Assembly: GCF_033097505.1 (NCBI RefSeq)
Contig: NZ_AP028654.1
Coordinates: 512,001-576,000, forward strand
Reading direction: 5' to 3'
Length of the DNA stretch: 64,000 nucleotides
DNA from: Helicovermis profundi
GTDB taxonomy: Bacteria > Bacillota > Clostridia > Peptostreptococcales > Acidaminobacteraceae
A model generated the notes under the pieces. The model was not told where the DNA came from and did not search any database. It saw nothing but the letters and a program-made list of their open reading frames with translations. A program made the translations under genes and the position numbers. This document shows, one piece after another, positions 1-8,924 of this stretch (its first letter is position 1; the number at the start of each line of letters is the position of its first letter).

Positions 1-2289
1 GGTTTTACGGGATCAATAATTAGTCCATATTATGATAGTTTACTTGTAAAATCAACTTCTTGGGCAAGAACTTTTCATGATGCAATAAGAAAACAGATTC
101 GTGCAGTAAAAGAAGTTAAGGTTAGTGGTGTAAAGACTAATACTGCTTTTTTAATAAATGTATTAAATCATCCAATTTTTCAAAAAGGGCTATGTGATAC
201 TAATTTTATATCAAGTAACAAAGAATTATTTGATATTATTCCAAAAGAAGATCATGAACTTAAAGTGCTAAATTATATAGGAGAAAAAATTGTTAATGAA
301 ACAAAAGGCGTTAAATTTGATTTTGATGTTCCTTTAGTTCCTAAATATGATAAAAATATTATATTAAGTGGAACTAAAAATATACTTGATAATGATGGAT
401 CAAAAGGACTTATAGATTGGATTAAATCTCAAAACAAACTTTTATTAACTGATACGACTATGAGAGATGCACATCAATCTTTAATGGCTACAAGAGTGCG
501 TACAAAAGATATGACGAAAATAGCGAGAGCTACTTCTCATTTGGCAAAAGATTTGTTTTCTCTTGAAATGTGGGGTGGTGCAACTTTTGATGTTGCTTAT
601 AGATTCTTAAAAGAATCACCTTGGGATAGACTTGAAAAAATAAGATCGAAAGTACCTAATGTATTACTCCAAATGCTAATTAGGGGTTCAAATGGAGTGG
701 GTTATAAAAACTATCCTGATAATGTTATAAAGCATTTAATTAAAGAGTCAGCTAATAAAGGTATAGATGTATTTAGAATTTTTGATTCATTGAATTGGTT
801 TGAAGGCATGGAACTTTCAATTGATGAAGTTTTAAATACTGGAAAAATTGCAGAAGCATGTATTTGCTATACTGGAGATATCTTAGATGAGTATCGCGAT
901 AAATATACTTTAGATTATTACGTAAAAATGGCAAAAAAAATTGAACGTTCTGGTGCGCATATATTAGGTATAAAAGATATGTCAGCTCTACTTAAACCGT
1001 ATGCTGCACATAAATTGGTAGCTGCATTGAAAAACGAAATAGATATTCCGATTCATCTCCATACTCACGATACAACAGGAAATGGAGTTTCAACTATTTT
1101 GCTTGCGGCTGAAGCTGGAGTTGATATTGTTGATACTGCATTTAATTCAATGAGTGGACTTACAAGCCAGCCAGCTCTTAATTCGGTTGTTGCAGCTTTA
1201 AAAAATACAGATAGGGATACTGGAATTAAATTAGATGAAATACAGAAAATTTCTGATTATTGGTCATCTGTAAGACCTGTATATAGCAAGTTTGAGTCTG
1301 GGCTTAAGTCTTCTAGTGCTGAGATTTATAAATTTGAAATTCCAGGTGGTCAATATTCTAATTTAAAACCACAAGTAGAAAGTTTTGGACTTGGTCATAG
1401 ATTTACTGAAGTAAAAGAAATGTATAAAGATGTAAATGAAATGTTTGGAGATATTATTAAGGTAACTCCTTCTTCAAAAGCAGTTGGTGATATGGCAATC
1501 TTTATGATACAAAATGATTTAAGTAAAGAAAATATATATGATAAAGGGAAAGACTTATCGTTTCCTGACTCTGTAGTATCGTTTTTTGAAGGTATGATGG
1601 GTCAAGTTGAAGGTGGATTTCCAAAAAAACTTCAGAAATTAGTATTAAAAGATATTAGACCAATAACATCTCGCCCAGGTGAGTTGCTTGAAGATGAAGA
1701 TTTTGATAAAATTAGAGAACATTTAACTGAAAAATTTAATATTGAAGTTAAAGAAGAAGATATAATTTCTTATGCATTATATCCAAAAGTTTTTGATGAA
1801 TATTTAACTTATATTAAGGAAAATGGCGAATTTTCAAGAATGGGTAGCGACATTTATTTTCATGGACTTAGAGAAGGTGAAACATGTGAAGTTGAGGTTG
1901 ACGATGGAATAATACTGGTTGTTAAATATCTTGAAACTTCTAAAATTGACTCTAATGGTTTTAGAAGAGTCGTATTTGAAGTAAATGGTAATAGACGAGA
2001 AATAAATATAAGAGACAAAGCGACAAAAAACGAAAAAAGTGGTGATTATGTTCATATGGTTGATAAATCGAATCCGTATGAAATAGGATCTTCAATACCA
2101 GGTATTGTATCAAAATTATTTGTTAAAGAAGGGGATGTTGTTTTAGAAAACGACAAACTATTAGTTATTGAAGCCATGAAAATGGAAACAAACATTTCTT
2201 CTTCAGTTAGTGGCGAAATCGAAGAAATCTTAGTAAAAGAAGGAAAAGAAGTGAAGCCAGGAGAATTAATAATAAAAATTAAAAAATAA
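1..2289 (+). CDS. pyc: Pyruvate carboxylase, 3' part (runs in from the left edge)
   Basis: Makes oxaloacetate from pyruvate and bicarbonate with ATP and biotin, an anaplerotic cytoplasmic enzyme. The frame is open from base 1, so the first methionine at 265 is internal. The first ~90 codons are the end of the biotin carboxylase domain (YYDSLLVK, GVKTNTAFL). The carboxyltransferase domain follows from about fragment residue 148 (LLLTDTTMRDAHQSL), with the metal/carbamyl-lysine loop GIKDMSALLKP and a GGFPKKLQ allosteric-linker segment. The C-terminal biotinyl domain carries EAMKMET, with the biotinylated lysine at about fragment residue 727. The order carboxylase-carboxyltransferase-carrier in one chain fits the single-polypeptide pyruvate carboxylase rather than oxaloacetate decarboxylase. 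A strong terminator follows directly. Confidence 0.95.
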   Translation, partial: GFTGSIISPYYDSLLVKSTSWARTFHDAIRKQIRAVKEVKVSGVKTNTAFLINVLNHPIFQKGLCDTNFISSNKELFDIIPKEDHELKVLNYIGEKIVNETKGVKFDFDVPLVPKYDKNIILSGTKNILDNDGSKGLIDWIKSQNKLLLTDTTMRDAHQSLMATRVRTKDMTKIARATSHLAKDLFSLEMWGGATFDVAYRFLKESPWDRLEKIRSKVPNVLLQMLIRGSNGVGYKNYPDNVIKHLIKESANKGIDVFRIFDSLNWFEGMELSIDEVLNTGKIAEACICYTGDILDEYRDKYTLDYYVKMAKKIERSGAHILGIKDMSALLKPYAAHKLVAALKNEIDIPIHLHTHDTTGNGVSTILLAAEAGVDIVDTAFNSMSGLTSQPALNSVVAALKNTDRDTGIKLDEIQKISDYWSSVRPVYSKFESGLKSSSAEIYKFEIPGGQYSNLKPQVESFGLGHRFTEVKEMYKDVNEMFGDIIKVTPSSKAVGDMAIFMIQNDLSKENIYDKGKDLSFPDSVVSFFEGMMGQVEGGFPKKLQKLVLKDIRPITSRPGELLEDEDFDKIREHLTEKFNIEVKEEDIISYALYPKVFDEYLTYIKENGEFSRMGSDIYFHGLREGETCEVEVDDGIILVVKYLETSKIDSNGFRRVVFEVNGNRREINIRDKATKNEKSGDYVHMVDKSNPYEIGSSIPGIVSKLFVKEGDVVLENDKLLVIEAMKMETNISSSVSGEIEEILVKEGKEVKPGELIIKIKK

Positions 2290-2294
2290 TAAAT

Positions 2295-2335
2295 AAAATC
2301 CAATAATAATTATGATTATTATTGGATTTTTATTT
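2295..2335 (+). terminator. Rho-independent terminator of pyc
   Basis: Sixteen-base perfect arms (2295-2310 and 2315-2330) with a 4-base loop, followed by T-rich sequence. It lies 6 bases after the pyc stop. Confidence 0.85.
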
Positions 2336-2441
2336 TGTCAAAAATATAGTATAATAAAATAAAGTGATAATATTAGAATAATTCAGATAATAATGGGTAA
2401 AATTAAAATAGATGGTGAATAAATGTATCTGAGGTGGACAT

Positions 2442-4037
2442 ATGATATTAAATGGTAATAAAATTAATGAAAAATTAAATACAACAGATTTGTCTACAGA
2501 AGAAGATCTTTTCTTTCTTGAAGAAGATAGTGATATTACTCTAAGTGAGAATTTATCTAATCCATGGAAAATTATTATAGCCGATGATGAAGAAGAAGTT
2601 CATGTTATGACTAAGATGGTTCTTAAAAAGTTTTTTTTTGAAGGACGACCACTTAAGCTTATTAGCGCATATTCTGGAAAAGAAACAATTGAAGCTATGA
2701 TAGAAAACGATGATGTTGCTATGATTATTTTAGATGTAGTTATGGAAACTGAGAATTCAGGACTTGATGTTGTTAGGGAAATTAGAGATAAAATTAAAAA
2801 TCCATTTGTAAGGATAATTTTAAGAACGGGTCAGCCAGGTCAGGCGCCTGAAGAAGATGTTATTAAGAACTATGATATTAATGACTACAAATCGAAAACT
2901 GAATTAACTGTTCAAAAACTTTATACCGCAGTAATTTCATCGTTAAGATCATTTAGAGATATGAAAACAATTGAAAAAAATAAAGTCGGTCTTGAAAAAA
3001 TCATTTCTTCATCAAAAGATATATTTGAAATTAAATCGATTGAAAAGTTTTCAAATGGTATCTTAAAACAATTAGAAAGATTACTTGATTATTGTGATGG
3101 GAGAGAAACTAGAATAGACGCAGCAATTATTAATTATACATACGGAGTAATTTCTAGTGTAGTTGGCTCTGGAAAGTATAATGATAGTAGTGCTCTAAGT
3201 TTAGAAGACGAAATAGATGAGAGTTTATTAATGTCTATAAAAAAAGTAATTAGAGAAAAAAAATCAATATTTTTTGATAATATATTTATTGGATATTTTA
3301 CCTCACTTGGTATACATGAAAATGTTATTTTACTTGAAGCGAGTAGAGAACTTGGACAATTTGAAATTGATTTACTTAAAATTTTTTCTTCAAATGTTTC
3401 TATTGCACTTGAAAATATCTATTTGAATATGGAGATCATTGATACACAAAAAGAAGTTATTTTTACATTAGGTGAGATTGTTGAAACAAGATCAAAAGAA
3501 ACTGCAAATCATGTTAGAAGAGTTGCTGAATATTCTTATATATTAGCAAAAGCATATGGAATCACTGAAGAAAATGCAAAGATTCTTAGACTAGCATCGC
3601 CTATGCATGATATTGGAAAAATCGGGATTCCTGATAACATATTAAATAAGCCTGGAAAGCTTACTGAAGCTGAATTTGAAATTATCAAAACACACTCTAT
3701 GATAGGATTTGAAATATTAAAACAATCAAGTAGAAGGATAATGAAGACTGCTGCAATGATTGCACTTGAACATCATGAGAGATGGGATGGATTAGGATAC
3801 CCAAGTGGTAAAAAAGCTGAAGAAATAGAAATTTTTTCTAGAATAACATCATTGGTAGATGTATTTGATGCACTTGGACATAAAAGAGTGTATAAAGAAA
3901 AATGGATAATGGATGATATTCTTGAATATATAAAAAATGAAAGAGGCAAGATGTTTGATCCTTTAATTGTTGATATTTTCTTTAAGCATATTGATGAAAT
4001 ATTAGAAATTAGAGCTAAATACCCAGATAATGATTAA
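2442..4037 (+). CDS. Response regulator with DUF3369 and HD-GYP domains
   Basis: Predicted cyclic-di-GMP phosphodiesterase controlled by phosphorelay. Residues about 43-165 form a receiver domain (IIADDEEE acidic pocket, phosphoacceptor Asp98 in IILDVVM, Lys near YKSKTEL). Residues about 170-330 match the DUF3369 sensory linker typical of this architecture. The rest is an HD-GYP domain with MHDIGKIGIPDN, HHERWDGLGYPSG and the DVFDALGHKR segment, so the catalytic residues look intact. No output DNA-binding domain and no membrane segment are present. An ATG with GAGGTGG upstream sets the start. The next gene, 62 bases on, encodes a PilZ protein, a c-di-GMP receptor, so enzyme and effector are probably co-transcribed. 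The partner histidine kinase is not in the window. Confidence 0.88.
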   Translation: MILNGNKINEKLNTTDLSTEEDLFFLEEDSDITLSENLSNPWKIIIADDEEEVHVMTKMVLKKFFFEGRPLKLISAYSGKETIEAMIENDDVAMIILDVVMETENSGLDVVREIRDKIKNPFVRIILRTGQPGQAPEEDVIKNYDINDYKSKTELTVQKLYTAVISSLRSFRDMKTIEKNKVGLEKIISSSKDIFEIKSIEKFSNGILKQLERLLDYCDGRETRIDAAIINYTYGVISSVVGSGKYNDSSALSLEDEIDESLLMSIKKVIREKKSIFFDNIFIGYFTSLGIHENVILLEASRELGQFEIDLLKIFSSNVSIALENIYLNMEIIDTQKEVIFTLGEIVETRSKETANHVRRVAEYSYILAKAYGITEENAKILRLASPMHDIGKIGIPDNILNKPGKLTEAEFEIIKTHSMIGFEILKQSSRRIMKTAAMIALEHHERWDGLGYPSGKKAEEIEIFSRITSLVDVFDALGHKRVYKEKWIMDDILEYIKNERGKMFDPLIVDIFFKHIDEILEIRAKYPDND

Positions 4038-4099
4038 TAAGTTTTGGGGAATAAAATTACTAAATAAATAGATTATTTTACTTAAAGAGGAGTGAGTTT

Positions 4100-4444
4100 A
4101 TGTTAGAAAAAAGACGTGCAGAAAGATTGCCTTTTATGATGACTTTAAGAGTTGAGTCGCTTTATAAGCAGAACAATGAGGTTATTGATGATATAAAAGA
4201 AGATCTTGAAATAACAGATATTTCGAAAACGGGGATTGGTTTTTCTTCTCATGTAGAAATGCCGTTGGGTTATTACTTTAATGCAAATATTCAGTTAGAA
4301 GAAGAAAAACATTTTTTTAGTGTTCTAAAAATTATAAGAAAAAATGATGGTAAAGGTGAGTTTCATTATGGTTGTGAATTTGTAGGACTTGCTGATATAT
4401 TATCTAGTGCAGTTGATGAGTATAAGGAAGATAAAAATCTTTAA
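4100..4444 (+). CDS. PilZ domain protein (c-di-GMP effector)
   Basis: A 114-residue single-domain PilZ protein. The N-terminal arginine motif RRAERLP and the DISKTGIGF loop are the two c-di-GMP contact elements of the family and both are present. It lacks any attached output domain, so it probably acts by binding a partner protein, for example in motility or envelope functions. It follows the HD-GYP response regulator with a good AGAGGAG site and is followed by a strong terminator, so the two genes likely form one unit. Confidence 0.85.
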   Translation: MLEKRRAERLPFMMTLRVESLYKQNNEVIDDIKEDLEITDISKTGIGFSSHVEMPLGYYFNANIQLEEEKHFFSVLKIIRKNDGKGEFHYGCEFVGLADILSSAVDEYKEDKNL

Positions 4445-4448
4445 AAAT

Positions 4449-4487
4449 AAGTAACATGGAGGATTCCTTCATGTTACTTATTTTTTT
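4449..4487 (+). terminator. Terminator after the PilZ gene
   Basis: Inverted repeat AAGTAACATG / CATGTTACTT with an 11-base loop, then a run of seven T. Confidence 0.88.
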
Positions 4488-4511
4488 AAGAAAGTTAATA
4501 AAGGAGAAATT

Positions 4512-5453
4512 ATGAAAGTAACTTTTACGTATGATTATGGTGAAGAAAATATAAATAAAATTAGAAAACTTGGTTATGAAGTAATTGTAATCAATGAAAA
4601 AGAAATTACAAATAACGAATTTGTTAATGATTCGGACATATTAGTTTGTTATAATCCTTTTGATAAAATAAATTTAGATGAAATGAAAAATTTAAAGTAT
4701 ATTTTACTCTCAAGTATAGGATTCGATCAACTACCTTTAGAAAAAATTATAAGTAGAGATATTATAATTACAAATAATAAAGGTGGATATAGTATCCCTA
4801 TGGGCGAGTATATTGTTTTAAGTATGTTAGAAATGTATAAAAATAGCAAATCAAAATTCAAAAATCAAAGTATGAAAAAATGGAAAATAGATACAAGTAT
4901 TTTAGAATTATATGATAAAAATGTTCTTTTCGTGGGTACTGGTACCATTGCAAAAGAAGCTATAAAACGTTTATATGGATTTGATATGAATGTATATGGG
5001 GTAAATACAAGTGGTAAAAATATAGAAAATATAAAAAAATGTTTTAAATTTAGCCAAATAGCTAGTATTATTAGTGATATGGATTTTGTGATTCTTACTC
5101 TTCCTTATACACAAAAAACTCATCATATATTTAATTATGATTTATTAAGTAAAATGAAAAATGATTCATGCTTAATCAACGTTTCAAGAGGAAAGGTAAT
5201 TGATGAAAAAGATTTGATAATTCATTTAGAAAATGGAAAATTCAAAGGGATATCATTAGATGTTTTTGATGAGGAACCTTTAAGTGAAACAAGTAAATTG
5301 TGGAATTTTGAAAATGTTAATATATCTTCTCATAGTTCATGGATATCTGAAATGAGAAATATAAGAAGGTTTAAGTATACTTATCAGAATCTTAAAAGTA
5401 TAATAGAAGGAAAAAAATTAATAAATGTTGTTAATATCGAAAGGGGTTATTAA
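4512..5453 (+). CDS. D-2-hydroxyacid dehydrogenase family protein
   Basis: NAD-dependent oxidoreductase of the phosphoglycerate dehydrogenase/D-lactate dehydrogenase superfamily, 313 residues. The Rossmann fold is marked by the glycine-rich GTGTIAKEAI. The substrate-binding and catalytic elements are INVSRGKVIDEKDL (Arg), DVFDEEPL (Glu) and the histidine in ISSHSSW. There is no ACT or other regulatory domain, so it is not full-length SerA. The substrate (2-keto acid, phosphoglycerate or hydroxypyruvate) cannot be read from sequence. It starts with AAAGGAGAAATT just before the ATG and ends one base before the start of the PHP gene, so the two are translationally linked. Confidence 0.85.
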   Translation: MKVTFTYDYGEENINKIRKLGYEVIVINEKEITNNEFVNDSDILVCYNPFDKINLDEMKNLKYILLSSIGFDQLPLEKIISRDIIITNNKGGYSIPMGEYIVLSMLEMYKNSKSKFKNQSMKKWKIDTSILELYDKNVLFVGTGTIAKEAIKRLYGFDMNVYGVNTSGKNIENIKKCFKFSQIASIISDMDFVILTLPYTQKTHHIFNYDLLSKMKNDSCLINVSRGKVIDEKDLIIHLENGKFKGISLDVFDEEPLSETSKLWNFENVNISSHSSWISEMRNIRRFKYTYQNLKSIIEGKKLINVVNIERGY

Positions 5454-5454
5454 T

Positions 5455-6198
5455 ATGAAGTATTGTTTGGATACGCATGTACATACTATGGCGAGTGGTC
5501 ATGCATATAGTACATTGCTTGAATATGTAAAAAGAGCAAAAGAGATTGAACTTGACTTAATTGCCATAACAGATCATGCTCCTAAAATGCCAGGTTCTTC
5601 AAATATTTTTCAAATTGCGAATCAGACTATTATACCTAGAGTTATCGAGGGAGTGAAAGTTCTTAGAGGTGTAGAAGCAAATATTATAGATTTTGATGGT
5701 AAAATTGATGTCGAAGAAAAATATCTTAAAAGACTAGATCTAGTAATTGCAAGTTTTCATGATGTATGCTTAGTACCTTCAACGGTAGAGAAAAATACCA
5801 ATGCATTTTTAGGTGCAATTGAAAATCCATATGTTGATGTAATTGGTCACCTTGGAAACCCTAAAATTCCAGTAGATTATGAAACTATTGTTAAAGCATG
5901 TGTAAAGCATAATAAAATTATTGAGATTAATAATAGTTCCTTTAAGTCAGAGTCAAGAAAAGGTAGTGATGCTAATTGTAATGTAATTGCTCATCTTTGT
6001 GAAATTTATGGTGCAAAAATTATTGCTGGTAGTGACTCTCATATTATTTTTACTTTAGGTGAATTTGATGAGGCTATTAAAGTTATTGAAAATGCAAATA
6101 TTAAAGAAGATAATATTATGAATAGTTCAGTAGAAAAGTTTATTAACTATTTAAATAAAAAAGGAAAACCAGTTAGTATGGAGGATTTTAATGAGTAG
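5455..6198 (+). CDS. PHP-domain phosphatase, YcdX type
   Basis: Predicted metal-dependent phosphatase of the PHP superfamily. The hallmark DTHVHTMASGHAYSTL (His8 and His10) opens the protein. Further metal ligands are seen in AITDHAP, RGVEANI, ASFHDV, DVIGHLG and the C-terminal GSDSHI, which together match the trinuclear-metal YcdX family. The start is ATG 5455, directly after AAAGGGG. An upstream in-frame ATG at 5425 lies inside the previous gene and lacks a site. The 3' end overlaps rlmN by 8 bases, so the three genes from 4512 form an operon. Confidence 0.85.
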   Translation: MKYCLDTHVHTMASGHAYSTLLEYVKRAKEIELDLIAITDHAPKMPGSSNIFQIANQTIIPRVIEGVKVLRGVEANIIDFDGKIDVEEKYLKRLDLVIASFHDVCLVPSTVEKNTNAFLGAIENPYVDVIGHLGNPKIPVDYETIVKACVKHNKIIEINNSSFKSESRKGSDANCNVIAHLCEIYGAKIIAGSDSHIIFTLGEFDEAIKVIENANIKEDNIMNSSVEKFINYLNKKGKPVSMEDFNE

Positions 6199-7246
6199 TA
6201 AATTTAAAGATATTCGTTCATATGAAATATCTGATTTAGAAGAATTTCTAATTAATAATAATGAAAAAAAATTTAGAGCCAAACAATTATTTGAATGGAT
6301 ACAAAAAGGCGTAGAAAATTTTGATGATATGACTAATATATCAAAGGAATTAAGATTAAAATTAAAAGAAAAATTTATATTAAATAATGCTAAAAGTTTA
6401 AAAGTACTAAGCTCGGAGAACGATGGAACAAAAAAATATCTTTTTAAACTAAATGATGGTAATATAATTGAGTCTGTATTAATGAGATATAAGCATGGTA
6501 ATACAGTCTGTGTATCGACTCAAATTGGGTGCAAGATGGGTTGTACTTTTTGCGCCTCAACAATAGGTGGTATGGTTAGAAATTTAACTGCTGGAGAGAT
6601 TATTGGACAAATTTTTGCGATACAAAATGACATTAAAGAAAGGGTAAGTAATATTGTGCTTATGGGAAGCGGAGAACCTCTTGATAATTATGATGAAGTT
6701 ATTAAATTTTTAAGATTAGTAAATCACCCTAAGGGACTTAATATAGGAATGAGATCGATTACACTTTCAACTTCTGGAATAGCACCAAAAATTAAAAAAC
6801 TTGCAGATTTAAATTTACAGTTAACGCTAGCAATTAGTCTTCATGCACCAAACGATGATCTAAGATCGTCTACAATGCCTATCAATAATAAATATCCAAT
6901 AAAAGAATTAATTGAAGCTTGCAAATATTATATTGATACTACAGGAAGAAGAGTGACTTTTGAATATGCTTTAATAGAAAATGTAAATGACAATGATTTA
7001 ACGGCACAAGAACTTGGAAAATTATTAAAAGGAATGCTTTGTCATGTGAATCTTATTCCAATTAATGCAGTTAAAGAAAGAGGCTTTAAACCAACCCAAA
7101 ATAAAAATATAGTAAATTTTAAAAAAACGTTAGAAAAATACGGAATTACTGTTACTATTAGAAGAGAATTGGGTAGTGATATTAATGCAGCGTGTGGGCA
7201 GTTAAGAAAAGGTTTTATCGAAGAATTAAATATTGAGAATATTTAA
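6191..7246 (+). CDS. rlmN: Dual-specificity 23S rRNA/tRNA adenine-2 methyltransferase RlmN
   Basis: Radical SAM enzyme that methylates C2 of adenosine 2503 in 23S rRNA (and A37 in some tRNAs). The CxxxCxxC cluster motif CKMGCTFC lies at residues 114-121. The sequence VLMGSGEPLDNYD is the conserved GEPL region, and the catalytic C-terminal cysteine is in NAACGQL (Cys335). Length 351 is normal for the family. GGAGG six bases before ATG 6191 supports the start, which overlaps the PHP gene. Confidence 0.96.
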   Translation: MSSKFKDIRSYEISDLEEFLINNNEKKFRAKQLFEWIQKGVENFDDMTNISKELRLKLKEKFILNNAKSLKVLSSENDGTKKYLFKLNDGNIIESVLMRYKHGNTVCVSTQIGCKMGCTFCASTIGGMVRNLTAGEIIGQIFAIQNDIKERVSNIVLMGSGEPLDNYDEVIKFLRLVNHPKGLNIGMRSITLSTSGIAPKIKKLADLNLQLTLAISLHAPNDDLRSSTMPINNKYPIKELIEACKYYIDTTGRRVTFEYALIENVNDNDLTAQELGKLLKGMLCHVNLIPINAVKERGFKPTQNKNIVNFKKTLEKYGITVTIRRELGSDINAACGQLRKGFIEELNIENI

Positions 7247-7380
7247 AATTTCATGAGAAAAATAAAGGAATTAAGCAAATTTTGAAGAATTAAATATAAT
7301 AGTAGCTTAATTTTTACTTATGAAAGATTAATAGATGTTGTGGTTTTTAGTTGTCTTCAATTATAAGGGGGTAGATTGAG

Positions 7381-7752
7381 ATGTTCAATTTAATTTCAGG
7401 AAAAAAAGGTAGCGGAAAGACTAAAGAGTTGATAAAAATGGCTAATGAGGATGTGGTTACTTCTGATGGAAGTGTGATTTTTATAGATAGAGATAAAAGT
7501 CATATGTATAATTTAAAACATACCATGAGACTTATAAATATGAATGAATTTCCAGTAAAAACTAAAGATGAATTTTTTGGTTTTTTATGTGGACTTATCT
7601 CAAATAACTATGATATAGAGTCGATTTATATAGATGGACTTATGAAAGTTATGGATATTGAAAATTCAGAGGTAGAAGAATTTTCAGTTAAAACTAAAGA
7701 ACTTGCAAATAAATATAAAATTAAAATCGTATCTACTTTAAGTGAAGACTAA
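7381..7752 (+). CDS. Small P-loop protein of unknown function
   Basis: A 123-residue protein not assignable to a characterised family. The N-terminus carries a clear Walker A motif, GKKGSGKT (about residues 7-14), and SIYIDGLM (about residues 80-87) could be a degenerate Walker B strand. It is too short for a complete AAA or ABC ATPase. Similar small ATP-binding hypotheticals are common in clostridia. The ATG follows AAGGGGG. It is monocistronic and ends in a terminator shared with the convergent small gene. Confidence 0.7.
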   Translation: MFNLISGKKGSGKTKELIKMANEDVVTSDGSVIFIDRDKSHMYNLKHTMRLINMNEFPVKTKDEFFGFLCGLISNNYDIESIYIDGLMKVMDIENSEVEEFSVKTKELANKYKIKIVSTLSED

Positions 7753-7761
7753 AACACACAT

Positions 7762-7806
7762 AAATATCTAGGGGTTATAAGAATTTTTTCCCTAGATATT
7801 TTTTTA
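7762..7806. terminator. Bidirectional terminator between convergent genes
   Basis: Arms AAATATCTAGGG / CCCTAGATATTT flank a 15-base loop, with T runs on both strands. The stop codon of the minus-strand gene (7775) lies inside the structure. Confidence 0.8.
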
Positions 7807-8014
7807 TGTCTTCTTTACTTGAGAAATCATCAATTAAAATTGTTTTATCAGTTTCTTCAAAGTAAACTTCAATTTCGCAATCACCTTTTTTAAAGAATTT
7901 TGCTACCGTATCTTCACTTAGTTCTCTAATTTTATTTTTGTGATGCTTTATTTTATAAAATTCTTTTATAAAATAAAAACCTTTTACACCAATAATTTTT
8001 GTGTATTTATTCAT
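7775..8014 (-). CDS. Small hypothetical protein, 79 residues
   Basis: Unrecognised small protein rich in Lys and Asp/Glu, with no signal peptide or membrane segment. It is kept because it has its own AAAGGAG site, an ATG and a terminator. The spacing is odd: the AAAGGAG at 8051-8057 is more than 30 bases from the ATG, and an inverted repeat TGATTGT-GTGT-ACAATCA (8028-8045) lies between them. No other in-frame start exists upstream because a TAA intervenes. The hairpin could bring the site closer to the start codon or regulate translation. Confidence 0.55.
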   Translation of the reverse strand: MNKYTKIIGVKGFYFIKEFYKIKHHKNKIRELSEDTVAKFFKKGDCEIEVYFEETDKTILIDDFSSKEDIKKYLGKKFL

Positions 8015-8027
8015 AATAAATTTTTAT

Positions 8028-8045
8028 TGATTGTGTGTACAATCA
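8028..8045 (-). promoter_or_regulatory. Hairpin between ribosome binding site and start codon
   Basis: Perfect 7-base inverted repeat with a 4-base loop, placed between AAAGGAG and the ATG of the 79-residue gene. It may be a translational control element or an operator. Function is inferred from position only. Confidence 0.4.
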
Positions 8046-8180
8046 AAACTCCTTTCTAATTTTATATTATATTCTTTTCTACAGCTTAGAATATAATATA
8101 AAAAGCTTATTGTAAACAAAAAAAGTTATTTTTAATATAATTGGGTATAAAAGAAGTGTTAACAAAATGTTAATAGAATA

Positions 8181-8211
8181 TTGAATTTTTTTGTAAAAAA
8201 TTTGATATAAT
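8181..8211 (+). promoter_or_regulatory. Candidate promoter of the universal-stress-like gene
   Basis: TTGAAT and TATAAT with a 19-base spacer. The -10 is preceded by TTGA. Fit to the vegetative consensus is good apart from the long spacer. Confidence 0.4.
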
Positions 8212-8260
8212 AAGTTTAGGCGAGTTAATACTATATATTCACCAGTGAGGTAAAATAATA

Positions 8261-8668
8261 ATGAGAAATAGGAAAAAAATTATGGTTTGCGTAACGCAAC
8301 AAAAATCATGTGAGCGCTTAATACAAAGGGGAAATGAACTTAGAAAAAATGATAGTGATGAACTTTTTGTTATTCATGTAGTAAAAGAAAATTGGAAATA
8401 TTTTGGTAAGTTAAAAGAATCGGATGCTATAGAATATTTATTTGATGTTAGCAAAGAATATGGCGCAAATTTAACAGTAATAAAATCAAAAAAAATTGAA
8501 GAAACGCTTGGAAATGCAGCTGAAGAAAATAAAATTGATATTATAGTTATGGGTGAGTCTTTCGAATCAAATGCTCAACAAAATATGATTAATAGATTGC
8601 AGAAAAAAACAAAAAAAGAAGTAGTTTTTGATATTGTTAGTTATGAAAATATAGAAAATATAATTTAA
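8261..8668 (+). CDS. Universal-stress-protein-like (UspA fold) protein
   Basis: A 135-residue protein resembling the USP-like domain of KdpD or a short UspA. It has an N-terminal strand KKIMVCVTQQKSC, a strand LFVIHVV and a strand DIIVMGES, the position where UspA proteins bind ATP. The classic G-2x-G-9x-G(S/T) loop is not evident, so nucleotide binding is doubtful. It stands alone between its own promoter and a strong terminator. The first codon is ATG 8261 with GTGAGG upstream. Confidence 0.6.
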   Translation: MRNRKKIMVCVTQQKSCERLIQRGNELRKNDSDELFVIHVVKENWKYFGKLKESDAIEYLFDVSKEYGANLTVIKSKKIEETLGNAAEENKIDIIVMGESFESNAQQNMINRLQKKTKKEVVFDIVSYENIENII

Positions 8669-8698
8669 ATGATTTTTAAGTTATAAAATAGAATAGGA

Positions 8699-8738
8699 TA
8701 AAACAAAAACACATTGATAAAAATGTGTTTTTGTTTTA
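8699..8738 (+). terminator. Terminator after the USP-like gene
   Basis: Long A-rich/T-rich arms AAACAAAAACACATT / ATGTGTTTTTGTTTT around a short loop. It is probably bidirectional. Confidence 0.75.
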
Positions 8739-8924
8739 TAAAGAAGTTCTAATAAATTGGATATTATAACTTTTAGCCATTAGGTAAATGTTACAAAAAA
8801 AACACAAAATAAAAAAAGGAGTTTGGAAAATATTATTGAACTTTAACCGTGGTGACAAAAAAGAAATAGTATATAGATATAGCTATTAAAGTCATCAAAA
8901 AAATTTTGGGGAGGATTTATTTTA

